Part shown: positions 1-8,032 of the stretch, piece after piece
Numbering within the stretch: position 1 is the stretch's first letter
How the letters are laid out: each line of letters starts with the position of its first letter
NCBI GenBank assembly: GCA_016719295.1
Contig: JADKAF010000001.1
Location: 372,001 to 436,000, forward strand
Direction of reading: 5' to 3'
Source: Planctomycetota bacterium
GTDB lineage: Bacteria > Planctomycetota > UBA1135 > JADKAF01
Length of the DNA stretch: 64,000 nt
The notes under the pieces: generated by a model
Seen by the model: the letters and a program-made list of their open reading frames with translations, nothing else
Database searches by the model: none
What the model was told of the DNA's origin: nothing
Position numbers and translations under genes: made by a program

Positions 1-374
1 CCGCGGCGATCGACGTCTGCCGCGAGAGGGCTCCGGCGATCGCGCAGGAGCTCGCCGCGCAGCACGGCGTTCGTCTCGGCCGCACCAGCGAGAAGCTCCG
101 CAATCCGAACAACGAACCGCCTGGTTGGGCCCGCGCGGAGGTGAGCGCGAAACGCGGCAGCGAGCTCGTGCTCCGCGGTCCGGAAGGCGAGCTGGCACTT
201 CTGGATCCGCTGCGCATCGCGCCGCTCTGCCTGCTCTGTCACGGGGCCGAGGAGCAGATCGATCCGCTCGTCCGCGCCGCGCTCCGTCAGCGCTACCCCG
301 AGGATCGCGCGACGGGCTATGCCCTGGAGCAGCTCCGCGGCTACGTGTGGGTCGAGGTTCCTCCGGAGCGCTGA
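1..374 (+). CDS. DUF3365 (Tll0287-like) haem protein, C-terminal part
   Basis: The gene is cut by the left edge; codons read from base 3 and end with TGA at 372-374, leaving 123 residues. The visible part carries the features I associate with the Tll0287-like/DUF3365 sensor domain: an early Ala-Ile-Asp-Val-Cys segment, the stretch GVRLGRTSEKLRNPNN, a c-type haem motif CLLCHG, and the closing GYALEQLRGYVWVEVP. Family knowledge suggests a periplasmic haem-binding sensor-like domain, but ligand and partner cannot be told from this fragment. The stop is convergent with the DUF819 gene 12 bases away. Whether it is a stand-alone domain or the tail of a larger protein is not visible. Confidence 0.8.
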   Translation, partial: AAIDVCRERAPAIAQELAAQHGVRLGRTSEKLRNPNNEPPGWARAEVSAKRGSELVLRGPEGELALLDPLRIAPLCLLCHGAEEQIDPLVRAALRQRYPEDRATGYALEQLRGYVWVEVPPER

Positions 375-386
375 GGAGCGCCGAGC

Positions 387-1625
387 TCAGCGCTCGAGCG
401 CGAGGATCAACTCGGCGATCGCGATGCCGCAGCCCTGCCCGAGGATGTAGCCCCAGACGCCGACGAGCACCGCCGGTAGCACGAGCCCGCTCCAGCCTTT
501 CGCGATCGCCATCGCGGCGGCCGATGGAGCGCCGCCGAGCGTCGCGTTGATCGCGAGCGCGATCTCTTCGAGATGGCAGCGGAAGAGCTTCCCGAGCGCG
601 AGCGCGGTGAGCACGTTCGAGGCTGCGAGGATCGCGCAGAAGGCGAGCATCGCGCTGCCTTGCTGCAAGAGCTGCGAGATGCTGGCCTCGGTGCCGATCG
701 CGAAGAAGAAGAGGTAGATGAGCCAGGTGCCGAGCTCCTGATCGCCGCCGAGCTTCTGGAGATGCGCCTCCGCGAAGGTGGCCAACGCGACGCAGAGCAG
801 GGCCGTGACGAGGAAGGGATTCAGCAGCAGGAGGAAGAGCTGCGGCAGCGCCGCGGCCTGCGCCGCGGCGGCGATCGACTGCGATAGGCCGGCGATCGCG
901 ACGGCGATCGCGAGCACCGTGGCGATCTGTGCCAGCGAGATGGGCTTCGGGGCCCAATAGCGCGCGGCGGCGCTCTCGACCAGCACGCCCTCGCGAGCTT
1001 CCGCCGCGCGCGCGAGCTCGTCCTCGTGCGGAGTGCGGAAGTGGCGCTTCAGCCAGCGCAGGCTCGGCAGCGGGAAGCAGACGAAGAAGACCGCCGCCAT
1101 GACCAGGTTGTCGGCGACGACGAGCGGCCCGAGCACCGAGCGGTCCATCTGCGGCCCGTAGGCCTGGGAGAGGCTCGAGAAGTTGACGCTGCCGCCGATG
1201 TAGGAGCCTGCCATGATGCCGGCGAGCTCGGGCGTGTCGGGGACGTGGGCCCGCAGCGCGAGGTGCGCGACGAGCGAGCCGATCAGCGTGCCGAGCGCGG
1301 CGAGATGGAACACGAAGAAAAGGCTGCCGGTGCTGCGCAGGATCGCGCGCAGGTTCGCGCGGAGCAGCAGGAGCGGAATACAGATCGGCACGGCATACGC
1401 TCCGATCGCCTCGAACACCGGTGAACGCGGCGAGACGATCCGGAGTTCCGCAGCGGCGAGCCCGAACAGCAGCGCGAGAACCGGACCGGAGAGACGCGCC
1501 GCGAAGCGGCTCCGCTGCTCGAGCTGAATCGCGAGCGCGACGGCGCCGGCGACGATCCCAAAGGTGATCCAGACTTCGTCGTCGGGCAGCGCCGCGGCGA
1601 GGAGCGGTGGCGGGAGCGGGGGCAT
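387..1625 (-). CDS. DUF819 family integral membrane protein
   Basis: A 412-residue polytopic membrane protein with roughly ten hydrophobic segments spread over the whole length. The motif GSYIGGSVNFSSLSQAYG near residue 140 and the two-lobed layout with a hydrophilic loop (about 195-230) match the DUF819 (YjcL-like) family. It starts at ATG 1625 and ends convergently with the DUF3365 gene. Members are usually annotated as transport-related membrane proteins of unknown substrate, so no function is claimed. The length is typical of the family and all hydrophobic segments are intact. Confidence 0.85.
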   Translation of the reverse strand: MPPLPPPLLAAALPDDEVWITFGIVAGAVALAIQLEQRSRFAARLSGPVLALLFGLAAAELRIVSPRSPVFEAIGAYAVPICIPLLLLRANLRAILRSTGSLFFVFHLAALGTLIGSLVAHLALRAHVPDTPELAGIMAGSYIGGSVNFSSLSQAYGPQMDRSVLGPLVVADNLVMAAVFFVCFPLPSLRWLKRHFRTPHEDELARAAEAREGVLVESAAARYWAPKPISLAQIATVLAIAVAIAGLSQSIAAAAQAAALPQLFLLLLNPFLVTALLCVALATFAEAHLQKLGGDQELGTWLIYLFFFAIGTEASISQLLQQGSAMLAFCAILAASNVLTALALGKLFRCHLEEIALAINATLGGAPSAAAMAIAKGWSGLVLPAVLVGVWGYILGQGCGIAIAELILALER

Positions 1626-1646
1626 GGAGCTCGTCCTCCGCGCGCA

Positions 1647-1770
1647 ATGTAGCGGGCGCGAGCCGCGCCGTCGCGAAGCGCTCCGCGGAGGAACCCCGTC
1701 AGCGGCGCCGCGCGCCCCGCACGCCGTCCCGGCGGAACTTTCCTAGCGAACTTCTGCTCCGCCCACTAGC
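1647..1770. repeat. Diverged copy of the CTAG-bounded repeat element B
   Basis: The right end (about 1731-1770) reads CCGGCGGAACTTTCCTAGCG then a GC-rich tail ending ACTAGC. It is almost identical to the right end of the element at 42944-43126. The left end near 1647 is only loosely similar to that copy's left terminus. The TAG stop of the PEGA lipoprotein (1766-1768, minus strand) lies inside the element. The left boundary is approximate. Confidence 0.6.
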
Positions 1771-2263
1771 TGTCGGTCGTACGGAAGACCACGTGGATGC
1801 GCGTAGGCTCGTTGCGCGTGAGCCAGCGCCACGGGAAGAGGATGTCTTCCATGATCCAGTCGGTGAACAGCGAGCTGCCAAAGGTCGCGGCCCCAGCGTC
1901 TTCGAACAGGGGCGGGTCGAAGTGCGTGACCCGGCGCACGCGGCGCAGCTCGTTGGGGTAGCCCTGCAGCGCCAGCTCGACCTCGGCGTCCTCGGTGATG
2001 GCGATCAGCGCGGGAGTGACCAGTCCGGTGGAGGTCCCGTTCACTCGGATCAGCGCGCCCGGCGGATCGGAGGCGACGAAGAGCCGCTCGTCGGAGGCGA
2101 ACGAGATGCACGAAGGCAGGCAGACGGCGAGAGCGATCAGCGCGAAGCCGATAGGGGCACGCGCGACGGATCGCCACGCGCTGCGGCGAGGCTCCCTCGC
2201 GCTGCGGCGGTGTCCGCTCGCGCTGCGGTGGTGTCCTGTCGAGCTCGTTCGGTTCTCGCTCAA
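1766..2263 (-). CDS. PEGA-domain lipoprotein
   Basis: About 165 residues from a TTG start (no ATG or GTG is available nearer the signal). An Arg-rich N-terminus leads to a hydrophobic stretch IGFALIALAVCLPSC, a lipobox ending in the lipidated Cys at about residue 52. Just after it comes a PEGA-type beta repeat (VASDPPGALIRVNG, then TPALIAI) of the kind found on bacterial cell surfaces. The rest is unassigned. The N-terminal 30 residues are encoded partly by a 21-bp tandem repeat, and the stop codon is provided by the repeat element downstream. The start is uncertain; an outer-membrane or periplasmic location is inferred from the lipobox. Confidence 0.6.
   Translation of the reverse strand: MSENRTSSTGHHRSASGHRRSAREPRRSAWRSVARAPIGFALIALAVCLPSCISFASDERLFVASDPPGALIRVNGTSTGLVTPALIAITEDAEVELALQGYPNELRRVRRVTHFDPPLFEDAGAATFGSSLFTDWIMEDILFPWRWLTRNEPTRIHVVFRTTDS
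2179..2241. repeat. Three tandem 21-bp repeats
   Basis: Three imperfect copies at 2179-2199, 2200-2220 and 2221-2241, each beginning CGCTGCGG and ending CTCG or GTCG. The unit is a multiple of three, so on the minus strand it encodes a 7-residue Arg/Ser-rich repeat at the N-terminus of the PEGA lipoprotein without breaking the frame. Confidence 0.85.
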
Positions 2264-2534
2264 GGTCGGGTCTCGGTGCGGCGATCGAAAGAGGCCGACC
2301 GGTGAGCTCGCGCAAGCGCGAGGGCGCCGGAGCGGTCGGAGCGTCCTTCTAGCTCTAGTTCGGCCCGCGGACCAGCCGGACGCGAGAACTTTCGCGCGCC
2401 GCAGCATCCGGTCTCTGCCGGGGCCTTGCTGGGCGGGGGGCGCCTCTGGTTCACTGCCTTGCTCGCCCAGCGCTCTCGCGAACGCCTCGGCCCCACTTCC
2501 GGGGCGAACCAGCGCGCGAGCGAAGGAGTCCCCG

Positions 2535-3257
2535 TTGAGCTGGAACGACACGCACGAGCTGCGCATCTCGCGGCAGCGCGACACCTGGATGGTCTTCAAG
2601 ATCATGGGCGAGTTCGTCGAGGGCTTCGAGACTCTCCACGATCTCGGCCCCGCGGTGTCGCTCTTCGGCAGCGCGCGCATGAAGGAGGGGCATCCCTACT
2701 ACGAGCTCGCGCGACGCACGGCGAAGCTCCTCGTGCAGCGCGGCTTCGCCGTCATCACCGGCGGCGGGCCCGGCATCATGGAAGCCGCGAACCGCGGCGC
2801 GAAAGAAGGCGGCGGCAAGTCGGTCGGCTTGAACATCAAGCTGCCGATGGAGCAGGGCGGCAATCCATACCAGACGCACTCGATCACCTTCGACTACTTC
2901 TTCGCGCGCAAGGTGATGTTCGTGAAGTACGCGATGTCGTACGTCGTCTGCCCCGGCGGCTTCGGCACGCTGGACGAGCTGTTCGAGGCGCTGACGCTCA
3001 TCCAGACCGACAAGATCCACGACTTCCCGATCATCCTGATGGGCCGCTCGTACTGGAGCGGGCTCATCGATTGGATCCGCACGACGATGATCGCCGAGGG
3101 CACGATCAGCCCGGATGATCCCGATCTCTTCCATGTGACCGACGATCCCGAAGAAGCGGTCTACATCATCGGCCGCTGCCACGACGAGCTGCTCCAACGC
3201 AGCGCCGCGGCGCAGATCGCTTCCCGTGGTGAGCTCCAACGCTTCTCGGAAGATTGA
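2535..3257 (+). CDS. LOG family protein (TIGR00730-like Rossmann fold)
   Basis: A 240-residue cytosolic protein with the family signature motifs VITGGGPGIMEAANRGA (residues about 71-88) and CPGGFGTLDELFEALTLIQT (about 139-158). This is the PGGxGTxxE motif of lysine-decarboxylase-like / cytokinin riboside 5'-monophosphate phosphoribohydrolases. The TTG start at 2535 is preceded by AAGGAG at ideal spacing; the frame is open further upstream but conservation begins only here. The 3' end overlaps the next gene by 32 bases, suggesting co-transcription. The enzymatic role in this organism is inferred from the family only; nucleotide monophosphate hydrolysis is the usual activity. Confidence 0.9.
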   Translation: MSWNDTHELRISRQRDTWMVFKIMGEFVEGFETLHDLGPAVSLFGSARMKEGHPYYELARRTAKLLVQRGFAVITGGGPGIMEAANRGAKEGGGKSVGLNIKLPMEQGGNPYQTHSITFDYFFARKVMFVKYAMSYVVCPGGFGTLDELFEALTLIQTDKIHDFPIILMGRSYWSGLIDWIRTTMIAEGTISPDDPDLFHVTDDPEEAVYIIGRCHDELLQRSAAAQIASRGELQRFSED

Positions 3258-4704
3258 CGCGCCTGTCGAGCCTCGCGCGGCGATCGCGAGCGGACTCGGC
3301 GCGAAGGCCGCCGGACTCCTCGCGATCGTCGCGATGCTGCTCGCGGCCTGCGTGCGCTTCTCGGACCTCGGCAACTACAGCCTCTGGATCGACGAAGCGT
3401 TCAGCATCTCCGACGCGACGAGCCGCCTGGAGGTCGAAGGCGAGTCCGGGATCGAGAATCCGATCTCCTACCATGTCGTGCGCTGGGGGATCGATCTCTT
3501 CGGGCGCGACGAGTGGGGCGCGCGTGTGCTGCCGTGCGCCATCGGCGTGCTGTCGGTCGGCGTGCTCTGCGCTTGGCTCGCCTGTCGTCTCGGAGCGTTC
3601 GCCGCGATCTGCGGCAGCCTGCTCCTCTCGATCTCGCCCTGGCATCACTTCCTCAGCCAGAGCGTCCGCTACTACACGCTGAACCTGCTCGTCTGCCTCG
3701 TCGCGGGGATCGCCTTCGAGGCCTGGCTTCGCACGCGTCGCGCGCTCCCTGTCCTGCTCTGCTTGGCGATGATCGCCCTCGGGAGCCAGGTCCACGCCTC
3801 GAGCTTGATCTTCGTCGCCGGGCTCGGCTTCGCGGTCGCGCTCCAGCTCTGCATCGTGCCACGAGCGAGGTCCACGAAGCCCTGGCGTTCTCCGCTGACC
3901 TGGTTCGCCGCTGCGGCGCTGCTCGGCATCACCTGGATCGCCTACCAGGATGCCGCTTGGTACCTGCAGCAGAAGGGGCGCTTCTCCACTCCGGTCTACC
4001 TCGGCAATCTCGCCTTCTACGGCGGGCCGGTGTTCTGGCTCGCGATCGGTTTCGCGGCGTGGCGCGCGCTCCGCGGGCGCAAGCCCTTCCCGCTCTTCCT
4101 CGTCGGCGCGGCGAGCGGAACGCTGATCTGCGGAGGAGCGCTCTCCCTGCTCGTGACGGTCAATCACCAGTACGTCGTGAGCGCGCTGCCGTTCTTGATC
4201 GCTTCGCTCGCTTGGCTCTGCGCGGAGACCTGGAAGTCGGGAGCTCGCGGCGCGGCGCTGGCGCTGCTCGCGCTCCCCGCGGCCGAAGGGCTCGCCATGC
4301 AGGCGCTCTACCGCAGCTCCTTCGGCGGCTTCCGCGCCGAATGGCGCGCGGCTGCCGCGTTGCTGCTGGAGAGGCTCGAGCCGGGCGATCTCGTGGCCTC
4401 GAATCGCGCCACGATCCTGGAGCACTATCTAGCGCCGAACGCCACGAACCTCCGCGACCCGCGGCGCGTCCTGCTCCTCGGGCACTTCAACCACGAACTC
4501 CTGCTCGAGCTCATGCAGCATCCCGGCCGCGTGTGGTATCTGGTCGGCGAGGACGGCTCCGCCACCTGGGATGCCGTCGACCGCGAGAGCTTCGAATGGC
4601 ATGTGCGCACTCGCTGCCGGCACTTCGCTTCGTTCCCTCGCCGCATCGGGACGAAAGAGCTCGGCATCGAGATCTGGCTGCAGGAGCCGCGCGGGTCGCG
4701 CTGA
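3226..4704 (+). CDS. GT39/ArnT-like membrane glycosyltransferase
   Basis: A 492-residue polytopic membrane protein starting at GTG 3226 inside the end of the LOG gene. After a first membrane segment (about residues 28-45) it has LGNYSLWIDEAFSISDA, the acidic DE pair in the first extracytoplasmic loop that is typical of GT39/PMT-type (GT-C fold) glycosyltransferases using lipid-linked sugars. Around ten further hydrophobic helices follow, then a soluble C-terminal domain of about 120 residues. Donor and acceptor cannot be predicted. It ends convergently 29 bases from efp. Confidence 0.75.
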   Translation: MVSSNASRKIDAPVEPRAAIASGLGAKAAGLLAIVAMLLAACVRFSDLGNYSLWIDEAFSISDATSRLEVEGESGIENPISYHVVRWGIDLFGRDEWGARVLPCAIGVLSVGVLCAWLACRLGAFAAICGSLLLSISPWHHFLSQSVRYYTLNLLVCLVAGIAFEAWLRTRRALPVLLCLAMIALGSQVHASSLIFVAGLGFAVALQLCIVPRARSTKPWRSPLTWFAAAALLGITWIAYQDAAWYLQQKGRFSTPVYLGNLAFYGGPVFWLAIGFAAWRALRGRKPFPLFLVGAASGTLICGGALSLLVTVNHQYVVSALPFLIASLAWLCAETWKSGARGAALALLALPAAEGLAMQALYRSSFGGFRAEWRAAAALLLERLEPGDLVASNRATILEHYLAPNATNLRDPRRVLLLGHFNHELLLELMQHPGRVWYLVGEDGSATWDAVDRESFEWHVRTRCRHFASFPRRIGTKELGIEIWLQEPRGSR

Positions 4705-4733
4705 GGCGCACCGCGCACCGCGCACCGCCGAGC

Positions 4734-5297
4734 TCAGTTCGCGCGCCCCAGGAACTCGCCCGTCTCGGTGGAGATCTTCACCTTCTCGCCGACGCCGATG
4801 TGCAGGGGCACCTTCACCTCGAGGCCCGTCTCGGTCTTCGCGTTCTTGGTGAGGTTCGTCACCGAGTTGCCCTTCACGGCGGCTTCGGCTTCGACGATCT
4901 CCATCACCACGCTGGAGGGCAGCTCCACCGTGACCGGGCGCTCCTCGAAGAAGGTCACGATGACGGACTCGTTCTCCTTGATGAAGACCATCTGCTCTCC
5001 GACCATCTCGCGCAGCAGCGTGAACTGGTCGAAGGTCGTCTGGTCCATGAACACGTAGCCGTCGCCGTCCGAATAGAGGTACTCGCAGTTCTTCTTCTCG
5101 AGATAGGCGGGCTCGACCGTCTCGCTGCTTCCCATGCGCATCTGGCGCTGCGAGCCGGTGCGGAGGTTGCGGAGGTAGACCTGGTTGATGGCGCGCCAGT
5201 TACCCGGCGTGATGTGGTCGTAGCGCGTGACGACCCACAGTTCGCCGTCCATCTGCAAAACCATGCCCTTGCGGACGTCCGTCACCTTGATGGACAC
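4734..5297 (-). CDS. efp: Elongation factor P
   Basis: The 187-residue length matches EF-P, and the three-domain pattern is visible: N-terminal KOW-like domain to about residue 65, OB domain to about 130, and a C-terminal OB domain ending KVKISTETGEFLGRAN. EF-P binds between the ribosomal P and E sites and relieves stalling at polyproline. The tip loop reads HITPGNWRAI. The residue aligned with the modified Lys34 of E. coli (in PGKGQ) is Asn33, followed by Trp34-Arg35, so the usual lysylation or rhamnosylation target is absent. It could be a non-canonical EF-P paralogue; the rest of the protein is well conserved. Confidence 0.93.
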   Translation of the reverse strand: MSIKVTDVRKGMVLQMDGELWVVTRYDHITPGNWRAINQVYLRNLRTGSQRQMRMGSSETVEPAYLEKKNCEYLYSDGDGYVFMDQTTFDQFTLLREMVGEQMVFIKENESVIVTFFEERPVTVELPSSVVMEIVEAEAAVKGNSVTNLTKNAKTETGLEVKVPLHIGVGEKVKISTETGEFLGRAN

Positions 5298-5626
5298 GGG
5301 GAGCGCTCCTCTTCCAAAGCTCGCGACGAGGTGGTTCTGAATTCGTGGGCTGTGCCGGAGGCCTGCGTCGGGATGGCAGGGCCCACGCCGAGCCTTTCAT
5401 GAGAGCACGCCTTGCGCGGCGGCGGCAAGAGGCCGAAGCCCATCAGCTCGCCGCGGAGATCGCTCGAGCTCGCGAAGGCGCCCCGAGCGCTGCGCCCGCG
5501 TCGCCTCATCCTCAACCTCGCGAAAGCACGCGCTTCAGAGACGGCTCCGGCGCGTCGGCGTGATCCCCGAGCTCTCGTTCCTTCCGCCTCGAAGCCGCTC
5601 TTCCGCAGGCTGCGAGAAGCGGCTCC
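5298..5626. other. Intergenic region between rpoN and efp
   Basis: 329 bases with no convincing gene. Directly after the rpoN stop lies an inverted repeat (5593-5599 AGCCGCT against 5618-5624 AGCGGCT, with partial pairing inside) that could act as a terminator or mRNA 3' stem-loop for rpoN, although no T-run follows. The remainder presumably holds the efp promoter, which I could not place with confidence. Confidence 0.45.
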
Positions 5627-7126
5627 TCACTCGAAGATGCGCCGTTGCGTGGACGAGGGGATGTGGAGGGCCTTGCGGTACTTGGTGACGGTGCGGCGGG
5701 CGATGCGCAGCCCGTCTTCCTTCTCCAGTACGGCAGCGATCTCGTCGTCGGAGAGCGGGTGCTTCTTGTCCTCTACGGCGAGCAGGTCGGCGATGCGCTG
5801 CTTGATCGACTTCTGCGAGGCCACTTGGCCCGACTCCGAGGTTGTGCCTCCCGAGAAGAACCACTTCAAGGGAAAGATCCCGCGCGGCGTCTGCGCGTAC
5901 TTGCCGGCGATCGCACGCGACACCGTGGAGATGTGCACGCCGACACTGGGCGCCTCGGCGACCTCCTGCATGCGCAGAGGATGGAGTTGCGAGATGCCGT
6001 GGTCGAGGAAGTCGCGCTGCCGCGAGAAGAGCTCCTTCGCGATCTTGTACAGCGTGAGCTGACGCTGGTGCACCGCGTCGATGAACCACTTCGCCGCATC
6101 GATCTTGCGCCGCAGGTACTCGAGGACCTCGGGGTTCTTGCGCGCCTCTTCGAGGAGCTGGCGGTAGGCGGGGGAGATGCGGAGCTCCGGGATGCCGCCG
6201 CGATCCAAGCGTATCTCGTAGCCGCCATCGACCTCCTCGACGATCACGTCGGGGCTCACGTTTGCGTTCGGCTCCGCGACCCCAGGTGCACCGGGGCGCG
6301 TGTCCAGGCGGCTCAGCAGCTCGATCGCTCGGTTCACCTCGTCGATCGACCGCCCCGACTCTCGAGCGATCTTCGGGCGGCGGTTGTGCAGTATGTCGTC
6401 GAGGTGGCGGACGACGAGCGAGCGCGCGAAGCGATACAGCTCGCGCTCCTCGGCCGAGATCTCCAGAGCATCGAGCTGCAGGAGCAAGCATTCGCGGAGG
6501 TCGTAGGCCGCGATGCCGGGCGGGCCTAGCTCGCGAACGACGGCGATCAGTTCGCGCACCTCCGCCGGGGTGGCTGGCGCGTCGCCTCGGGACATCTCGA
6601 TCTCGGCGGCGAGCTCCTCGGCCGAGCGCTCGAGATAGCCACGGGCGTCGAGGCTGCCGACTAGGTGCTCACCGATCCGCAGCGCGCGTTCCGAGAGGTC
6701 TTGGGAGTAGAGCTGGCTCAGCAGCTCGTCGGTGAGCGAGCTGGCGCGCTCCGGAGTGTTGTTCAGCGCTTCCAGACGCCGATCGCTCTCCTCTTCGCCC
6801 GCTGCGCGCGAGCCACGCGGTGCGCGGATCTCGCCGCTCTCCTCCAGCATCGCCTCGAGCTGCTGCAGATAGCGATCGGGGTCGGCCTGCTGCTGGTCCT
6901 CCGCCTCCGGCGCGATGCTCTCCTCTGGCGGAGCCTCGGGCTCCGGCCGCTCTTCGCGAGGAGCCTCCTCATCGACCTCGAGGCAAGGATTCTCGCCGAG
7001 CTCCTGTTCGATCCGCTCCGCGAGATCCAGCGTGGGCAGCTGCAGGATCTGCATCGCCTGGATCATCTGCGGCGACTGCACCAGTCGCTGCTCCAGGCGG
7101 AGGTTGTGGGAGAGACCTAGCTTCAC
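5627..7126 (-). CDS. rpoN: RNA polymerase sigma-54 factor
   Basis: 499 residues from GTG 7126. Region I opens LGLSHNLRLEQRLVQSPQ with the QILQLP segment; a long acidic, Gln/Glu-rich region II (about residues 45-120) follows. The core-binding and DNA-binding parts then end in the RpoN box ARRTVTKYRKAL just before the C-terminus. The protein directs core RNA polymerase to -24/-12 promoters and needs AAA+ activators such as NtrC; one candidate activator sits 5.6 kb away at 12727. The frame stays open for 150 codons upstream, but similarity to the family starts at this GTG. Confidence 0.95.
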   Translation of the reverse strand: MKLGLSHNLRLEQRLVQSPQMIQAMQILQLPTLDLAERIEQELGENPCLEVDEEAPREERPEPEAPPEESIAPEAEDQQQADPDRYLQQLEAMLEESGEIRAPRGSRAAGEEESDRRLEALNNTPERASSLTDELLSQLYSQDLSERALRIGEHLVGSLDARGYLERSAEELAAEIEMSRGDAPATPAEVRELIAVVRELGPPGIAAYDLRECLLLQLDALEISAEERELYRFARSLVVRHLDDILHNRRPKIARESGRSIDEVNRAIELLSRLDTRPGAPGVAEPNANVSPDVIVEEVDGGYEIRLDRGGIPELRISPAYRQLLEEARKNPEVLEYLRRKIDAAKWFIDAVHQRQLTLYKIAKELFSRQRDFLDHGISQLHPLRMQEVAEAPSVGVHISTVSRAIAGKYAQTPRGIFPLKWFFSGGTTSESGQVASQKSIKQRIADLLAVEDKKHPLSDDEIAAVLEKEDGLRIARRTVTKYRKALHIPSSTQRRIFE

Positions 7127-7301
7127 GAGGCGGTGGAGCGCGGCGCGGAAAGGCGCCGCGTGAGAGCACGTGGGGACGAGGGTACGCGCGGAGTATAGCC
7201 CTGCTGCATGGCTCGGGCTACGCGATCGCCCACCGCTCCGCGGATCGGCCGCGCTTCGCGGCGCAGATCCGACCGCTGCGGCCAGCGTGGGATAGCTTTC
7301 C

Positions 7302-7467
7302 CTAGCTCGATGTTGAAGCCGTCCTTCGGGCCGGAGAACGCGCCTCGGTCGCCCTGCCTTCGTTGCCGGAACCTCGCGGCAACGCCCGCTTCCGCGCCGG
7401 TTCCTGCGCCTCGGCGGAACGCCTGACGCATCCTTCCCTGCCTCGAAGCAAGTCGCCAACAGGCTGC
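7302..7467. repeat. CTAG-bounded repeat element A, diverged copy
   Basis: 166 bases that align along their length, in opposite orientation, with the element at 12078-12246. The outer ends are eroded (CTAGC-TCGATGTTGAAG on the left, CAACAGGCTGC on the right). The interior is well conserved, for example GAGAACGCGCCTCGGTCGCC and GCGCCGGTTCCTGCGCCTCG. An internal hairpin GGAACC..GCGG / CCGC..GGTTCC is preserved with a T-A to G-C change compared with the other copy. The element lies in the 5' region of the next small gene. Confidence 0.8.
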
Positions 7468-7491
7468 AAACTCTCTCTTCCATCTCACGCC

Positions 7492-8022
7492 GTGCTCGCC
7501 CTCTGCCTCGCCCTGCTGCTGCAACCCGCGCTCGATCCTGCTCCGCGGGTCGATGCCGCCGAACTCGAGCGCGCGCTCGCACGTCTCGACGCCCGGGCAT
7601 GGGTCGAGCGCGAGTCCGCGCAAGCGCGGCTCTCCCTCGCGCCTCGCGCGCAGCTGGCCGCGCTCTGGGACCGTGCGCGTCGCGGCCAGCTCAGCGCCGC
7701 GCAGCGCGCGCGCCTCCGCGTCGCGATCGAGGAAGCTCCGCGGCGCGGCGGTGCGGTCTCGCTTGCAGCTTGCGAGCTCGGCGAGCCGGTGTTCGCCGCG
7801 CCACCTCCGGAGCACGAGCGGCTCTACCGCGAGTGGGCGGAGCGCTTCCCGGCGCGCGGGGCGCTGGAGGACCGACGCAGGGCGTGCTCGTTCTGGGACG
7901 GGCGCGGGGAGGACGCGCTGCATTTCCTGGAGCGGGGCACGCCTCCCGAGCCGGAGCTCGCGCGCTGGATGGAAGCGAGCTCCCGACGCCTCCGCCTGGA
8001 GCTCCACGGCATCATCGAGTGA
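7492..8022 (+). CDS. Small exported protein of unknown function
   Basis: About 176 residues from GTG 7492, chosen because it begins a short hydrophobic leader (VLALCLALLLQPAL) and because the open frame further upstream is only repeat sequence. The mature part is Arg/Ala-rich with helical heptad-like stretches, and a WDGRGEDALHFL segment lies near residue 145. I recognise no domain. It is followed convergently, 10 bases away, by the GspF-like gene. Periplasmic export is an inference from the leader. Confidence 0.5.
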   Translation: MLALCLALLLQPALDPAPRVDAAELERALARLDARAWVERESAQARLSLAPRAQLAALWDRARRGQLSAAQRARLRVAIEEAPRRGGAVSLAACELGEPVFAAPPPEHERLYREWAERFPARGALEDRRRACSFWDGRGEDALHFLERGTPPEPELARWMEASSRRLRLELHGIIE

Positions 8023-8032
8023 GAGTCCTTCC

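Noticed and set aside
2340..2400. Third copy of CTAG-bounded element B near TCTAGCTCTAGTTC
   Set aside because: Only short shared words (CTAG, GAACTTTC); borders and TIRs cannot be aligned.
5345..5563. Small gene between efp and rpoN
   Set aside because: Arg/Ala-rich translation, no SD, and the competing frames are equally open.
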